A stretch of DNA of 64,000 nucleotides. It comes from Diadema setosum. Its lineage: Eukaryota > Echinodermata > Echinoidea > Diadematoida > Diadematidae. The DNA lies in contig CM067070.1 of NCBI GenBank assembly GCA_033980235.1, forward strand, positions 1,444,478-1,508,477, written 5' to 3'. Both the position numbers and the translations under genes were made by a program. This document shows positions 1 to 12,748 of the stretch, in pieces. The notes under the pieces are model-generated. The model did not search any database. It was not told where the DNA came from and saw only the letters and a list, made by a program, of their open reading frames with translations. The stretch's first letter is position 1. Every line of letters begins with the position of its first letter.

Positions 1-1186
1 GACAGCTTCATTTATTCTGAGTATATTATCATTATATTTATGATCGCCCTGCTCTTCCTGCTGTTATTATTGTCAGCGACAAAGTATTTGCAATCGAGCA
101 AGAAAGAGGTAATTAATTTTTTTCCTCATTGTCGATTCAGGAGATTCAAGCATGGTACAAATTCGAGTTCAAACTTTGTCAGCGAATTGCTGCTTTCCTA
201 AAATACCAATGTGACATTTTGTGATTGAATTATAAGTATGTAGCCCTTGTCTGGTGCAACATTAAATAACATGTCTTTGTACTGTACTATAATCACATTG
301 TGTAGGATAATCAGGACATTTTGACAAGAGAAAGTGGGCACTAGACCACACATTCCTGAGCACTGTGGTCACTACTGGTCATTCAAGGATTCCTCCAAGC
401 ACACGCCTGTGTTCTGACAGGTTCCGAAGTCCAGACTGTGTGGTTGTCATGGCAATGCACATGATATATGTATACCAGCTTCTGGTAGGAACCTGCGTCA
501 TCACCCTTCTCTCTCACTCTTTCTCTCTCCCTCTCTCCCTCTCTCACCCCCCCCCCCCCCCCATGCTTTATTCACTCCCGTTCTTGGTTCCAATCTCCTT
601 CTGTCCCTGTCTCCCCCTATTCTTTTAACGTAGACCACTTTCTCTCCCTACCCCCTCTATCGTCTTTTCTTAGAAGATATAGGGTTATTCATTTCAAGCG
701 AAATGGACTGTTCCATCTGATGAAGCAAAGTTATGCAAGTATTAACAGTATGATATTTGAAAGTAATTAGTTTTAGAAAATGTTTCGTGTATTATGTGTA
801 TGAAAGTGTATTACATTGTGGTAAAACCAACCAAAAAATACGCTTCAACTGAAGACTCCACAAAACCCTCAAACTGCAGTATACCGTCCATCTAATTTAG
901 CAAGATGGTACGTCTACCTCATGTTGCATCATTTTGGCTCAAACTTTCTCTTCTTTTGCTTCTGCTCTTCAAGGTGCGAGGATATGTTGAGCATCCCAAC
1001 TTTTGACAGTCTTCACAACTTTTGGTATTTCAGGTCAACCCAACTACATTGACGTGACATAATGGCACGACGATAAAAATGTCTGCAATAAAATCAATTT
1101 CTTGTAATGGCTCAACTAATGCAGAGGATGTACAAATTTCGACTTTATTCGGAATTCCTTTGGCAAAACTGAACCATATTGTAAAT

Positions 1187-1875
1187 GTGACCGTGCACCT
1201 CAAAACGAACATAAAGTCGCACACACTGATTTTGCGTGAGGACTGAAAATAAGTGAAATGGGTCAACCTAGCCGAACTTGATTTTTTCATATTTTCTGAA
1301 AGAGCGGGTCTTCTTTTACATTATGCTAAAATTTGGTATCATAAAACGGGCGGGAAAGTGTGTTTTTTTAGCAGTTTATCTCTAACATTTTTGGTAGAAT
1401 AGTGTGATTAGGTGTGTCTTTAGAATCCCTTTTTCATTTCTGAAAAACCTTGTCCACACTCTTCACTTTCAACTCTTATAACTTTTGACAGGATAGTGCT
1501 ACTGCTTTGAAAGTTGGCATTGATTATGGACAGAATGTGTTAATGAGGCATGCTTAATTTCAGTTTAATCTTATAATCCCTTCATTGTTGTTACTCCGGT
1601 GGTTTACTTCCTGTTTTTTGTCCCATTCATCGCACAGCCAGCAGGGTTTGGTAAAGATTAAGCGCTTGAATAGACACTGTACTTCAGAGCCTCTTTTCTC
1701 AGTTCACACTTTTCCTGAGTTTGTGCTTTCTTTCCAATATTTAAATAGGTTAATAGAGTCCATTTGATTTGAGTTATACATCATTTTAAAGCTTAAAGTC
1801 TGCTCTTTCAGAATATGGTCTTAACTAAAAATTCATGTCTGGCGACTTTTTGTTTGTTTTGAGGTGCAGTGTCAC
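1187..1875. mobile_element. MITE family A, copy 1 (GTGAC-ended, 689 bp)
   Basis: The ends are inverted: GTGACCGTGCACCTCAAAAC at the left, and at the right the complement of a sequence ending GTTTTGAGGTGCAGTGTCAC. A 4-bp duplication AAAT flanks it (1183-1186 and 1876-1879). The opposite arm of the surrounding foldback carries the same site without the insert and with a single AAAT near 3400, so the boundaries are directly shown. It has no coding capacity. Other copies are at 16542-17192, 18900-20522 and 51655-52544. Confidence 0.88.
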
Positions 1876-2120
1876 AAATAATGTATGATTTTTTTTATTA
1901 GTACCATTAAAGCAAGATATACATTTCCTTTAAAGACAGTTGTCTACGTAATTCAGCAATCATGGTTGGGAAGTTATTTAACCACTCCTTGTCAGCATTT
2001 TGTGTGGTGAATGTTGATGTTACACCCATGTATTTTCTCTGTAGACCGAAAGGTTTGGATTGTGCTAAGTCGGTGTAAAAGTTAATTCTGTCTTGCATTG
2101 TAAGTTTGTCTTTGTCATTG

Positions 2121-3145
2121 AATTGCAGCTTTCATACTATAGCAATGTAACATTTTGTGATTGAATTGTGAATAGATTGTCCTGATCCTTATATTGACAG
2201 CAAAAACGGATTTGATATCGGGCAAGAAAGACTTGACTCGAATTTTGGCCATTTTCGAGTCTAGACTCGATAATGGCAAAAGTTCGAGTTTCAACTTGAA
2301 TTGCAGCTTTCCTACTATAGCAATGTAACGTTTTGTGATTGAATTTTGAATGGATTGTCCTGATCTTTATATTGACAGCGAAAAAGGATTTGAAATTGGG
2401 CAAGAAAGACTTAACTCGAATTTTGGCCATTTTCGAGTCTAAACTCGAAAATGGCAAAAGTTCGAGTTTCAACTTTGTCATTGAATCGCAGCTTTCCTAC
2501 TATAGCAATGTAATATTTTGTGATTGAATTGTGAATAGATTGCCCTGATCTTTATATTGACAGCGAAAAAGGATTTGAAATTGGGCAAGGAAGACTTAAC
2601 TCGAATTTTGGCCATTTTCGAGTCTAGACTCGAAAATGGCAAAAGTTCGAGTTTCAACTTTGTCATTGAATCGCAGCTTTCCTACTATAGGAATGTAATA
2701 TTTCGTGATTGAATTGTGAATAGATTTCCCTGATCTTTATATTGACAGTGAAAAAGGATTTGAAATTGGGCAAGAAAGACTTAACTCGAATTTTGGCCAT
2801 TTTCGAGTCTAGACTCGAAAATGGCAAAAGTTCGAGTTTCAACTTTGTCATTGAATTGCAGCTTTCCTACTATAGCAATGTAATATTTTGTGATTGAATT
2901 GTGAATAGATTGTCCTGATCTATATATTGGCAGCAAAAACGGATTTGATATCGGGCAAGAAAGACTTGACTCGAATTTTGGCCATTTTCGAGTCTAAACT
3001 CGAAAATGGCCAAAATTCGAGTCAAGTCTTTCTTGCCCAATAACAAATCCGTTTTCGATGCCAATATAAAGATCAGGACAATCTATTCACAATTCAACCC
3101 GCACAAAATGTTACATTGTTATAGTAGGAAAGCTACAATTCAATG
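2121..3145. repeat. 185-bp tandem repeat array at the foldback centre, last unit inverted
   Basis: Direct units begin at 2121, 2298, 2483, 2668 and 2853, so spacing is 177 then 185, 185 and 185; the first unit lacks a few bases. Each unit carries an internal hairpin built on ACTCGAA/TTCGAGT around TTTTGGCCATTTTCGAG. In the last unit the hairpin becomes the switch point (2995/2996), and the sequence then runs on as the reverse complement to about 3145 and into the right arm. Near-identical 62-residue frames recur on the minus strand simply because the unit repeats; they are not genes. Confidence 0.85.
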
Positions 3146-4613
3146 ACAAAGACAAACTTACAATACAAGACACGCATTAATTTTTACACTCAACACAATC
3201 CCAACCTTTTTGTTTACAGAGAAACTACATGCATGTAATATCAACATTCACACACACAGCATGCTGACAAGGAGTGGTTAAATAACTTCCCTACTATGAC
3301 TGCTGATCAAAGAATTATGTAGGCAACTGTCTCCAAAGGAAATATATATATATATATAGTGGTATATATAAAGGTACTAATAAAAGATATTACACATTAT
3401 TTACAATATGATTCATTTGCGCCAAAGGAATTCCTATCAAAGCCTACATTTTGTACATCTCTGCCTTAGTTGAGCCATTACAAGAAATGAGTTTTCATTG
3501 CAGACGTTTTACTCGTCGTGCCATTAAACCACGTCAATGTAGTTAATTTGACCTGAACTATCAAAAGTTGTGAAGACTGTAAAAAGTTCGGATGCCCTAC
3601 ACATCCTTGCTCTTTGAAGAGCAGGAGCAAAAGAAGAGAAAGTTTGGGCCAAAATGATGCAAGATAAGGAACACGTACCATCTTGCTAAATTAGAGGGAC
3701 GGCATACTGCAGTTTAAGCGGTTGTGGAGTCTTCAGTTGAAGCGTATTCGTTTTGGTTGGTTTTACCAAATGTGTAATAAGCACTTTCATACACATAACA
3801 CACGAAATATTTTCTAAAACTAATTACTTTCAAATATCATAATGTTGATACTTGCATGACTTTGCTTCATCAGATGGAAGAGTCCATTTCGCTTGAAATG
3901 AATAACCCTATCTTCTAAGAAAAGACGATAGAGAGGGGTAGGGAGAGAAAGTGGTCTACGTTAAAAGAATAGGGGGAGACAGGGACAGAAGGAGATTGGA
4001 ACCAAGAACGGGAGTGAATAAAGCATGGGGGGGGGGGGTGAGAGAGGGAGAGGGGGGGGGGGGGGGAGAGAGTGAGAGAGAGAAGGGTGATGACGTAGGT
4101 TCCTACCAGAAGTTGGTATTTACATGATATATCATGTGCATTGTCATGACAACCACACAGTCTGGACTTCGGAACCTGTCATAACACAGGCGTGTGCTTG
4201 GAGTCCTTGAATGACCAGTAGTGACCACAGTGCTCAGAAATGTGTGGTCTAGTGCCCAATTTTACTTTGTCACGATGTCCTGATTATCCTACACAATGTG
4301 ATTATAGTTTAGACTATTCAACCTATAACACAGCACAAAGACATGTTATTTGATGTTGCACCAGACAAGGGCTACATACTTATAATTCAATCACAAAATG
4401 TCACATTGCTAGTTTAGGAAAGCAGCAATTCGCTGACAAAGTTTGAACTCGAATTTGTGCCATGCTTGAATCTCCTGAATCGACAATGAGGAAAAAATTA
4501 ATTACCTCTTTCTTGCTCGATTGCAAATACTTTCTCGCTGACAATAACAACAGCAAGAAGAGCAGGGTGATCATAAACATAATGATGTTATACTCAGAAT
4601 AAATGAAGCTGTC

Positions 4614-5390
4614 TGACAAAGACCTGCACTCCAAAGACATAAGCAAATTGCCGAACATAAAGAGTATTCTTCCAACCGGCTTCGGGAGGGTTAGCGCGAT
4701 ACAGCTCTATTAGTTTCACCATTCTTTTTCATCTTCGTTTATCCTCTTCTTTTCCTTTTCTTTTTAAAGACGGGTGCTTTATACGCGGCGGTCAAGGTAT
4801 AGCAGCTATATAATCGTGTAACGAAAGGTAGGTCCCGTCTGCGATATCATTACGGCATCGTCAAATCTAAAACATTTGATAACAAGCCTAGAAAATAACA
4901 GTTTGCTTTGTTTTTCGCGAGTAAATTCCCTATGATCAGCACTTCCCCGTCACATGTATACTTAATTTCTCTTCATCAATATCGCGTCATATTATCCGTC
5001 TTTACATGTAACCAGTTTGCACCAGGGCATTTTATTAAATGCAGAATTATGGTTGTATTCCATGTGTCAGGATACAATTGTCTCGACATAATCAAGTAAA
5101 TTAGACGGACCGATGATCTCGTTATAATGACATTCCCCTATTCCATTTTTGTTCTTGCATATGTTAAAGGCTGTACAGTACACTTGTTACGTAACTCAAT
5201 CACAAATTTGATATGGAATTGCAGTAAAAGTGTAATTAAATAACAAAATAGCGCAGATTCCAAAGCTATTGCTGTAAGGCTTGAAGTATTCAATGACAAA
5301 GAAGGAGACACAGGCTCCCGATTTATCGCTGGCTTTACAATTACCAATTAACGAAAATCTGCAACTTAAAATTTGAAATTGAGATTCCAA
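4614..5390. other. No gene seen
   Basis: AT-rich sequence between the visible end of the foldback element and the heptamer satellite. The first tens of bases may still belong to the foldback element. No supported exon, RNA or inverted repeat was found. Confidence 0.5.
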
Positions 5391-5621
5391 ACTCGAAACT
5401 CGAAACTCGATACTCGAAACTCGATACTCGAAACTCGAAACTCGATACTCGAAACTCGATACTCGAAACTCGAAACTCGAAACTCGATACTCGAAACTCG
5501 AAACTCGAAAGTCGAAAGTCGAAAGTCGAAAGTCGATACTCGAAACTCGAAACTCGATACTCGAAACTCGATACTCGAAACTCGATACTCGAAACTCGAA
5601 ACTCGAAACTCGAAACTCGAT
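5391..5621. repeat. Heptanucleotide satellite (ACTCGAA/ACTCGAT)n
   Basis: About 33 uninterrupted copies of a 7-bp unit, mostly ACTCGAA and ACTCGAT, with a short run of AGTCGAA near 5510-5535. Because 7 is not a multiple of 3, several frames stay open on both strands and give heptad-like peptides; these are artefacts. The core ACTCGAA also occurs in the hairpins of the 185-bp array at 2121-3145. Confidence 0.95.
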
Positions 5622-6007
5622 GTTTAGCAACACACACTTTTATGCATACAAGTCTAGAGGCAAAGAACATACCTTGCTTAGACTCTCGAAATGTGAAACG
5701 ACACAATATTTTGTGAAGAAAGAACAAGGTTTTTATTTCGAAGAAATCGAAAAAAAAAATGAATTGTTGGATAAAGTTTAGTAATGAAGAATAATTTTGC
5801 TCAATATCATACACTTTTAAAGTATACTTTTGAAGGGGGGACCTTGCAGTGAGCATTATCTTTTTGGAATGTAGGTATGATGGGAGAACTATTCTCGACT
5901 TGCAATTGTGCTAACTTTTGGTTTCTCCCTTTAGCAGCAATATCTTCTGGGTTTTTTTTTCAGAACATTTGTCCATGCATCTGTCTATGCATTCTTATTC
6001 GTATTTC

Positions 6008-6013
6008 TTTATT
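6008..6013 (-). promoter_or_regulatory. Candidate poly(A) signal of the Ly6-like gene
   Basis: AATAAA on the minus strand about 400 nt downstream of the stop codon at 6414-6416, a reasonable 3' UTR length. Other weak candidates exist further downstream, so the choice is tentative. The rest of 5622-6413 shows nothing else. Confidence 0.4.
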
Positions 6014-6413
6014 AAACTGAATTAAACTACACCATAACCTGCTGTTCCTATGTAGGATAAGTATATACAATTTGCATGTACAGCTGTAAATACCTGAAAT
6101 ATCATTGTATTTTTTTTTCTAAAAGTTCATATTATCATATCTTATGTATTTTCATGCTATATCAATATGCAATATGCAATATGTTGTTAATAAAATTCAA
6201 GTCAATGTACACATTTTGTCTGGTTAACAGATAACAGTCCTCTTCTTGCCTCTATGAAGTAGGGCTAATACCGATTCAATCGGGCAGAATTGCATCGTCT
6301 TTTTCGTTTAATCTTTGTGATGTGATGCGAACGATTCCAGAAAATTTCACGTAACTAAAATTATTCCCTGGTTTTAGAACGGTTATTGGTGCTAAATCAG
6401 GAAAACCACCCCT

Positions 6414-6820
6414 TTAAGCGATGTTGATAGCAGCCGTAACAGAAAGGGAAGTGCCAATGAACAAGAGCGCCCCGTTCATTGTGAAGTGCATAGCGCCCCC
6501 TCGAGTCGTGGTCTGCATAGTTGTGCCAGCATCTCCGCCGCGGCTGCCGTCCCCTACGATTGGCGCGGCGACGGTCGTTCCTGCCGCAGGTGGCGCTGTA
6601 GTGGTGCCGATGGCGTTGCAGTTGTCGCCCGTGTCGCACACACACAGACTGCCGCTGACCCCCCTGTACGTCAGACCAAGCGGTTCGAAGATTTCCTTTA
6701 GTGTATCGGCAACGGTGGCTGCGACGAGGGAGGCAAACGTATCGCCAGAGATGCAGAAAGTTCCCTGAAGCCCGCCCTCATCACATCCCAGCTCCCTTCG
6801 AGTAAATGAGATATTGCCCA
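6414..6820 (-). CDS. Ly6-like gene, terminal coding exon
   Basis: The exon opens after a pyrimidine-rich acceptor ending CTCAG and enters in phase 1 (first two bases complete a Leu codon with exon 2). It encodes the second half of the LU domain (cysteines 6-10, ending CVCDTGDNCN), the Thr/Pro/Gly/Ala stalk, and the hydrophobic C-terminal GPI signal. It ends with TAA. A 115-residue frame on the opposite strand over the same bases is a shadow. Confidence 0.8.
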
Positions 6821-9723
6821 CTGAGCGTAGGAAGGAGAAATGTGAAAATAAAAAAAGAACAGGAGCGAAACATAATGTCAGTTGTCATTCGGCAATCCTA
6901 TGTACAATGACTCATCACTGAATGGATGGCTAATCTACGCAAAATGAATCATAGATGTGACAGGTAACACAATCATATCACACAAACGGTCAAATTACAT
7001 TCGAAGGCAATGATGGGATACCAAGAAATTTAAGTCTGACGAGTGCAATATTCCCTAGTGCGCTGTGAAATATAAAAATGGATATTACTTTTGAATAATA
7101 ATATTATTTATTGATATCATCATCAATATAGTAATATCATTCATTAATATATTATACAATTTGTACAATTACTATTTGGAAAAAAAAAAATGTATTGTGA
7201 CTCTATTTGGATATCATTTTGTCATCGCAATAGCACAAAAAACGCACGAAGCAGATTTCACTTATACTTTTGTAACACAAATCCCTCTTCCATAATGTAT
7301 ACATCCCTCTTTCTAATCAATTGCCTTTTTTAATTTATAATACTACCACAAGTTCAGCTACTATTACACTACACTGCATACTGTAGTAGAAACGGGTACT
7401 CACGAGTTTCATGCGTGTAGGTCTGTTCGACCACATTTGCCTTGCACGCTCTCGGCATGGAACAGTTCACTGTCAGCGGAGCATCGCACGATACGGCGTC
7501 CGGATCACTAGGCGGGATAAAGGCGGGGTTAGACGACGTCATCTGAGTACACTGCTGGCATTCTATAGAATCCTCGCCTGATTCGAAACACACAATGAAA
7601 GCCCGGATGTACGTTCATGATAATAAGCCTTTTTTCCAAAGGTTTCACAGGCTGGCCATCATAGCGCAGAAAGATCGTAGTAGCCAAGCCCCTCAGCCGG
7701 AGAGAATAGTACCCCATCCCCTATTTTCTATGAGACATGCAAATGTGACAGCAGCTATTCATGAGCTATAAAAACGATGAATATTTGTAGACGGTTTTGT
7801 TCTCTCTTTATGTATAATTCAGTGTTAGTTTACCATTGTTAGCAAATACGTATGTTTGTTAGTAAGTTAATAGTTGCTTTGTCAGTTAGTTAGTTTGTTA
7901 GTGTTTGTGTGACTGCTTGATATTGATAGCTGCTTATCTGACTTCTTCTCAGCTCTGTTGAGTGGTTATGATTTCCTGCACTAAGCTAAACTAATTATGA
8001 TATTTGGACACTTCTTAGAAGAGCCTCGCTTGGACTTGCCTCTCGCGTGCCTCCCTCGCGCTAGAACTTTGGTTGTTTCTTTTGTAATGACTACATATCG
8101 AGATGGTCTTTGACGAAAGGAATTGTATGCATTGTAATTGTATGATTACATACAAGATATAACATTATACATGGAGATTCTCAGAACAAAAACATATAAA
8201 CTTCCTTTCAAAGTTTTAAATGGAAGGTCATCAAAAAGAAATATTCAGTTTTGTTTCACAAAAAAATAATATTCAATGTTGTGCAATAAATTTCTATTTA
8301 TGACTTAATTGAAAGTGGACATAAAACACTAATAGAAACTTTTTTGAAAAGAAGTACAAAAGCAATGGCATTTTGAGAGCACTGTGAATCGAATATTCTC
8401 AGTGAGCACACTGATGTTCAGTTGTACCGTTTCATTTCTCCATTGTGGGTAGGGCGATTTAAATCAAGTTAATACACAGAATCCCTTCCCCTTAACACTT
8501 TCCTTTATAGAGCTATTTTTCCCTAACACATTGACTCACTATTTAGTCTGTTCAAGGATGGCAATTATTCTTTTCAACAATTGGAATCAAGTACAATTTG
8601 ATTGCGCATTAAGTACATTAAGGCAGATAATTTCAATATGACTTGATACGGGGAGAAAATGAATTGCATACAATGTCCATACAATTCAATAGATTGCACT
8701 GTTATTACCAGAAGGAACCACCTACTAACTAATCTTATTATAAAATGGATACAAGTTTTCTAATAAATGAAAGAAACATGAGACATACAGAAGCAAATTA
8801 TGCAAAGATGGAACACAGATGCCAGTACAAACACATAGTGCATACATGACTCTAGCTGCAAAAGAGCTCTACCGATATATTATGCTAACTTGTATTCTTC
8901 TACTTGTTTTTTTTTTCATAAATTTATGTTAATCTGTCTGCAACTCACTCTGATCGTATGTACATTCTTTGCCTCTCTATCTCAGAACAGCCGTCTGTCC
9001 GTCTTCCAAATAATGTCACACGAATTTCTCACGGACTTTGACGCGCAAATATTCACGAACACAACTGCGGCAAGTCTTGCATCAAGACTAGTGGGGGAAA
9101 AAGCTGATGTATAGTGGAGGAAAAAAGAAAGTTTTTGCAACCTAGAGAACAGCAATGTCAGGGACAGCATCCCCCAACGGGCGCGCCAAAACAAACAGAA
9201 GTCGGGGGACCACAGCGGGGGCGCCATTTTGCCTCAACCGTTGCGAGTCTCAGTGCAGTTATTTATAGCCACAGACATTTCGTGGGTTTCATTCAACTTC
9301 ATTCGAATTTCATTCGATATGTTGCAACACAGAGTCATGAATTGTTTTCATTTCAAGTAGAACGTACCACAACATGAATTTACGTCGAATGAACTCTTTG
9401 TATCAATGTTACTGATGCAACACAGCACTTTTTTCAATCTATGCTGTCAGCAGAAGTGGATATTTTTAAGGAGAGGGGAGATGATTGCAAGGCATGACGA
9501 AATACTAGTAGCCTGGCGTTGGCGCCAGGCTGAATCATCAGCTTACTCATTCACGATCACCGGGCGACCGGGCCGAATGCGAGGGTTATACATCAAAGGA
9601 TGAAGCAGAGTGTCCTTCATTGGTATGACCATGCCCCATGTAATTACTACACAGCGGTCTGTGTGTAGCTCCATGATATGACGCACTTTCTTGGGCAGCT
9701 TTTACCCCGCGGCATCAACCCCT

Positions 9724-9764
<41 letters not shown>

Positions 9765-11499
9765 ACACACAAAATGCCCTCGTGCCTTCCCTCCTCTCGA
9801 ATCACCCTCTCCCTCCCCCATATCTCTCCACCCCGTAGATTTTTCCAGTGGCATAATTATGCCTGCATTTGACCAGGGAGGTGAGCTCACCTCCCTGATT
9901 TGACCCAGTCCCCTACACACTCAGAGTATTACAACTTGTTCTCCCCTCCCTCCCTCTCCGCTTTGGCCCACGTATAAGGTGTGTGCTACGCATGTTGTAA
10001 TGCGCGTATGACATGTATTTAAAACGATTGTGTATGTATGTTTGTATGTATGTACATTGTATGTGTGGGTGTTTCTTACTCTGTATCTGCGTGTTTATGT
10101 TTGTTTGTTTGTTTGTTTGTTTTATCTGCCCATTTCCTTCTCGCTTATAGTTGATTTGTTGGCCCCCACCAATCGATCTTTCGAAGTCCTGACAGATACA
10201 GGTTTTGTTGTGCGGAAAATGATTCTGTGTTACTTCATTTTCATTTTATGTTTGTTTGTTTGTTTGTTTGTTTAAGGCGGATTGGTTTCCGGAGCAACCA
10301 GTGTGCAGGTAATATGCTCTGTTTCCTATTTCTTTCTTTTAGCAAGTCGAAATTCCTTTATATCCTGGATTGCGACTCTTCACACCATAACAGTAGTTGT
10401 TTTTAACGTCTGAAACGCCTGATCAAAAGCTCGCGATAACAGCCTTTGTCTTCAAATTTGATATCCTATGATTAGGCCTATATAGTTATGTATTTTACTA
10501 CATGTCAATGCCATGTTGCGTAAAGAAACCTTGAGAGTTTGTCCAACTCATAAATTGGCGTTCCTTTGACTGACTTATTTGTATTTCGTATTTTGTGATT
10601 AGGAACTATCTGCCAATATTATATCTGACATGGAGATAACTTGCATCTGCCAAAAAACAAGCAAACAAACAAACAAAAAACAAGACAAAACCTAAAGAAA
10701 AAAAAAACACACACACACAAAAAAAAAACAGATACAAGAAGAAACTTCCCGAGGTTTGCATTTGATACGGTGTTATGTTGTAAAATATACGTTTTCATGG
10801 CAACAGATGCTAAGTAGCTATAATTTTCCTCACAGTTAATGATCAGCACACAAAATTCTCTGCTTTCAGACATAAACACGAAGTATACGTGACAAATTCC
10901 GGCGAAAATGATCGTTAGCTATAGCTTGCACCATTTATAATGAAGTCACCAACATGTGATTCGAGGTTCGCGATTGGGGCCAAGGATATGCCATCACTTT
11001 ATGCAATTTAAGGGATCGATAACAACAGTTTGATAGCTACGAAGCAGACAATTATAAGGAAAGGTGGGATATATTTTTTAAATCATAAATCCCAGAATGG
11101 TTCCTGGTTAAGACATACGTGAGGTATCATTTTGAAAAGTTAAAACTATAATTAGGCTCTATCTGACGGCAGACTCAATTTAAACCGTTTAAACCTTTTC
11201 ATGATATCATTTTTTTTTTCAGTTGGTTCTGCAATGATTCGTTAGTTAACAAAAGTTACTGGTTGTGACTGCCTTCAATACGTATAATATACGTATTTTA
11301 GGCAGTCACAACCAGTAACTTTACAATGAGGCTATATTATAGCCTCATTGAAAAGTTATGCCTTTTTGTTAAGGCCTTCCAGACACTACTCCTATTAAAA
11401 CTGCCGCGGTTGGTATTTAACTCACTCTTATAAAGTATTGCCTTCAACTCTTGTGTGTGTGTGTGTGTCTGTGTGTCTGTGTGTCTGTGTGTGTGTCTG

Positions 11500-11530
<31 letters not shown>

Positions 11531-12705
11531 GCGTGTATAGGTATGTATGTGTACAGCAAGCGAAGACAACTGTCATGTGACTATCTGGTTTGCAATAAAT
11601 CAGATATGGGGATATGGTGATTTCAATGTATTAAAACAAACAATAATACAAATTCCGTTTGTTAAAAGAAATGGAACACTAATTTATGGTATCTTAGTTT
11701 ACTGCTTGTAGCTTTTGTGATATCTATTCGTATGTGTAGTTTGTGCAATTGAGCACGCCATTATTGATGAGTAAGAGCAAGTTGATCAAAGAAGTGGAAC
11801 TTTTTTTTTGTTGTCTTTTTAAGACTTACAGTGTATATAGGCGTATGTAGAATTTTGTATCACTTTTGTACATGGTATGAATGTCTCTCCCCATTTAATA
11901 AAAATGATTTAGCAGCACAAGTGAGACGAATATAGCTACCTTAATTTTCTTGTTTATATTCGTTTCATTGCTAATAATTATGATGTTGATATCGAACGAA
12001 AGTAAAAAAAAAAGTTGCATAATATGAATATCATCATCATATTTTTTTTTTTTTTAAGTGTTGGGTGTACACATCTCTGTATCCATTACTGTGTGTGTGT
12101 CATGGTCCGCATCAAGGCCAAATACGAATACATTGATTCAACAATATCAGTTGTCATCAAGTGAAAATGTAAGGTTTTACGTATTTACGACGAACATAAT
12201 AATATTCCAGCTTCCTTCCCTCAACTCATCTCAAAGACAAAACGCGAACGTGACAGAATCAATTAAACGCGCACATCTATGCTTGCAAATCAAGCTGATT
12301 ATACTATGGTGATGACACATTTTGTACATTATTTTCCCTGGAGCTATGGTCTATATTGAGACTGAAATCATTCACATTAGCGTCATTTAGATTATCTTTA
12401 TTTATCAAAACTGATAATTTTCATAAACTTGTGAGATCCATCTTTGTGAGTAAAATCATAACGTACAGTAAAAATCTACATCATTCTTCTTAAAAGAACA
12501 TGGACAAACTGACATAATTTAAATCCCATTTAAATCCCAGTGAACTATTCAAACTCAATGACTTAATCACTATTATGATTTGATTGTCTGGTTGAATGAG
12601 AACTTTGCTCTTTGTACTGTATCTTCCGACTTTGCAGTAGTACAACACACTCTGTATTTAGGCCATGTAGGCCTACATAATTATACATGAGCACATCCCC
12701 TTTCA

Positions 12706-12748
<43 letters not shown>

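Larger units (their letters stand above)
1..4613. mobile_element. Giant foldback (long inverted repeat) element, left end cut by the window
   Basis: Bases 1-2120 and 3146-4613 are diverged reverse complements. Base 1 pairs with about 4613, the C-tract near 550 with the G-tract near 4030, and the block at 361-400 with that at 4200-4235. The arms are about 1.45 kb once the insert at 1187-1875 is removed. The dyad centre is between 2995 and 2996, inside the last unit of a 185-bp tandem array. No transposase-like protein is visible; the small frames here are accidental. The layout resembles Foldback-type DNA transposons, but the outer ends are not defined: the left end lies outside the window and the right arm may extend beyond 4613. 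I see no target duplication. Confidence 0.85.

Noticed and set aside
2137..3064. Repeated 62-114 residue frames (MTKLKLELLPFSSLDSK...) on the minus strand
   Set aside because: They recur only because the 185-bp unit repeats; no start context, splice sites or family resemblance.
2121..3145. CRISPR-like direct repeats
   Set aside because: Units are 185 bp without unique spacers and lie in a eukaryotic foldback element.
5196..5856. 145- and 171-residue Ser/Phe/Glu-rich frames and an 84-residue plus-strand frame
   Set aside because: They are translations of the 7-bp satellite, open in several frames.
6421..6768. 115-residue plus-strand frame
   Set aside because: Antisense shadow of the Ly6-like terminal exon.
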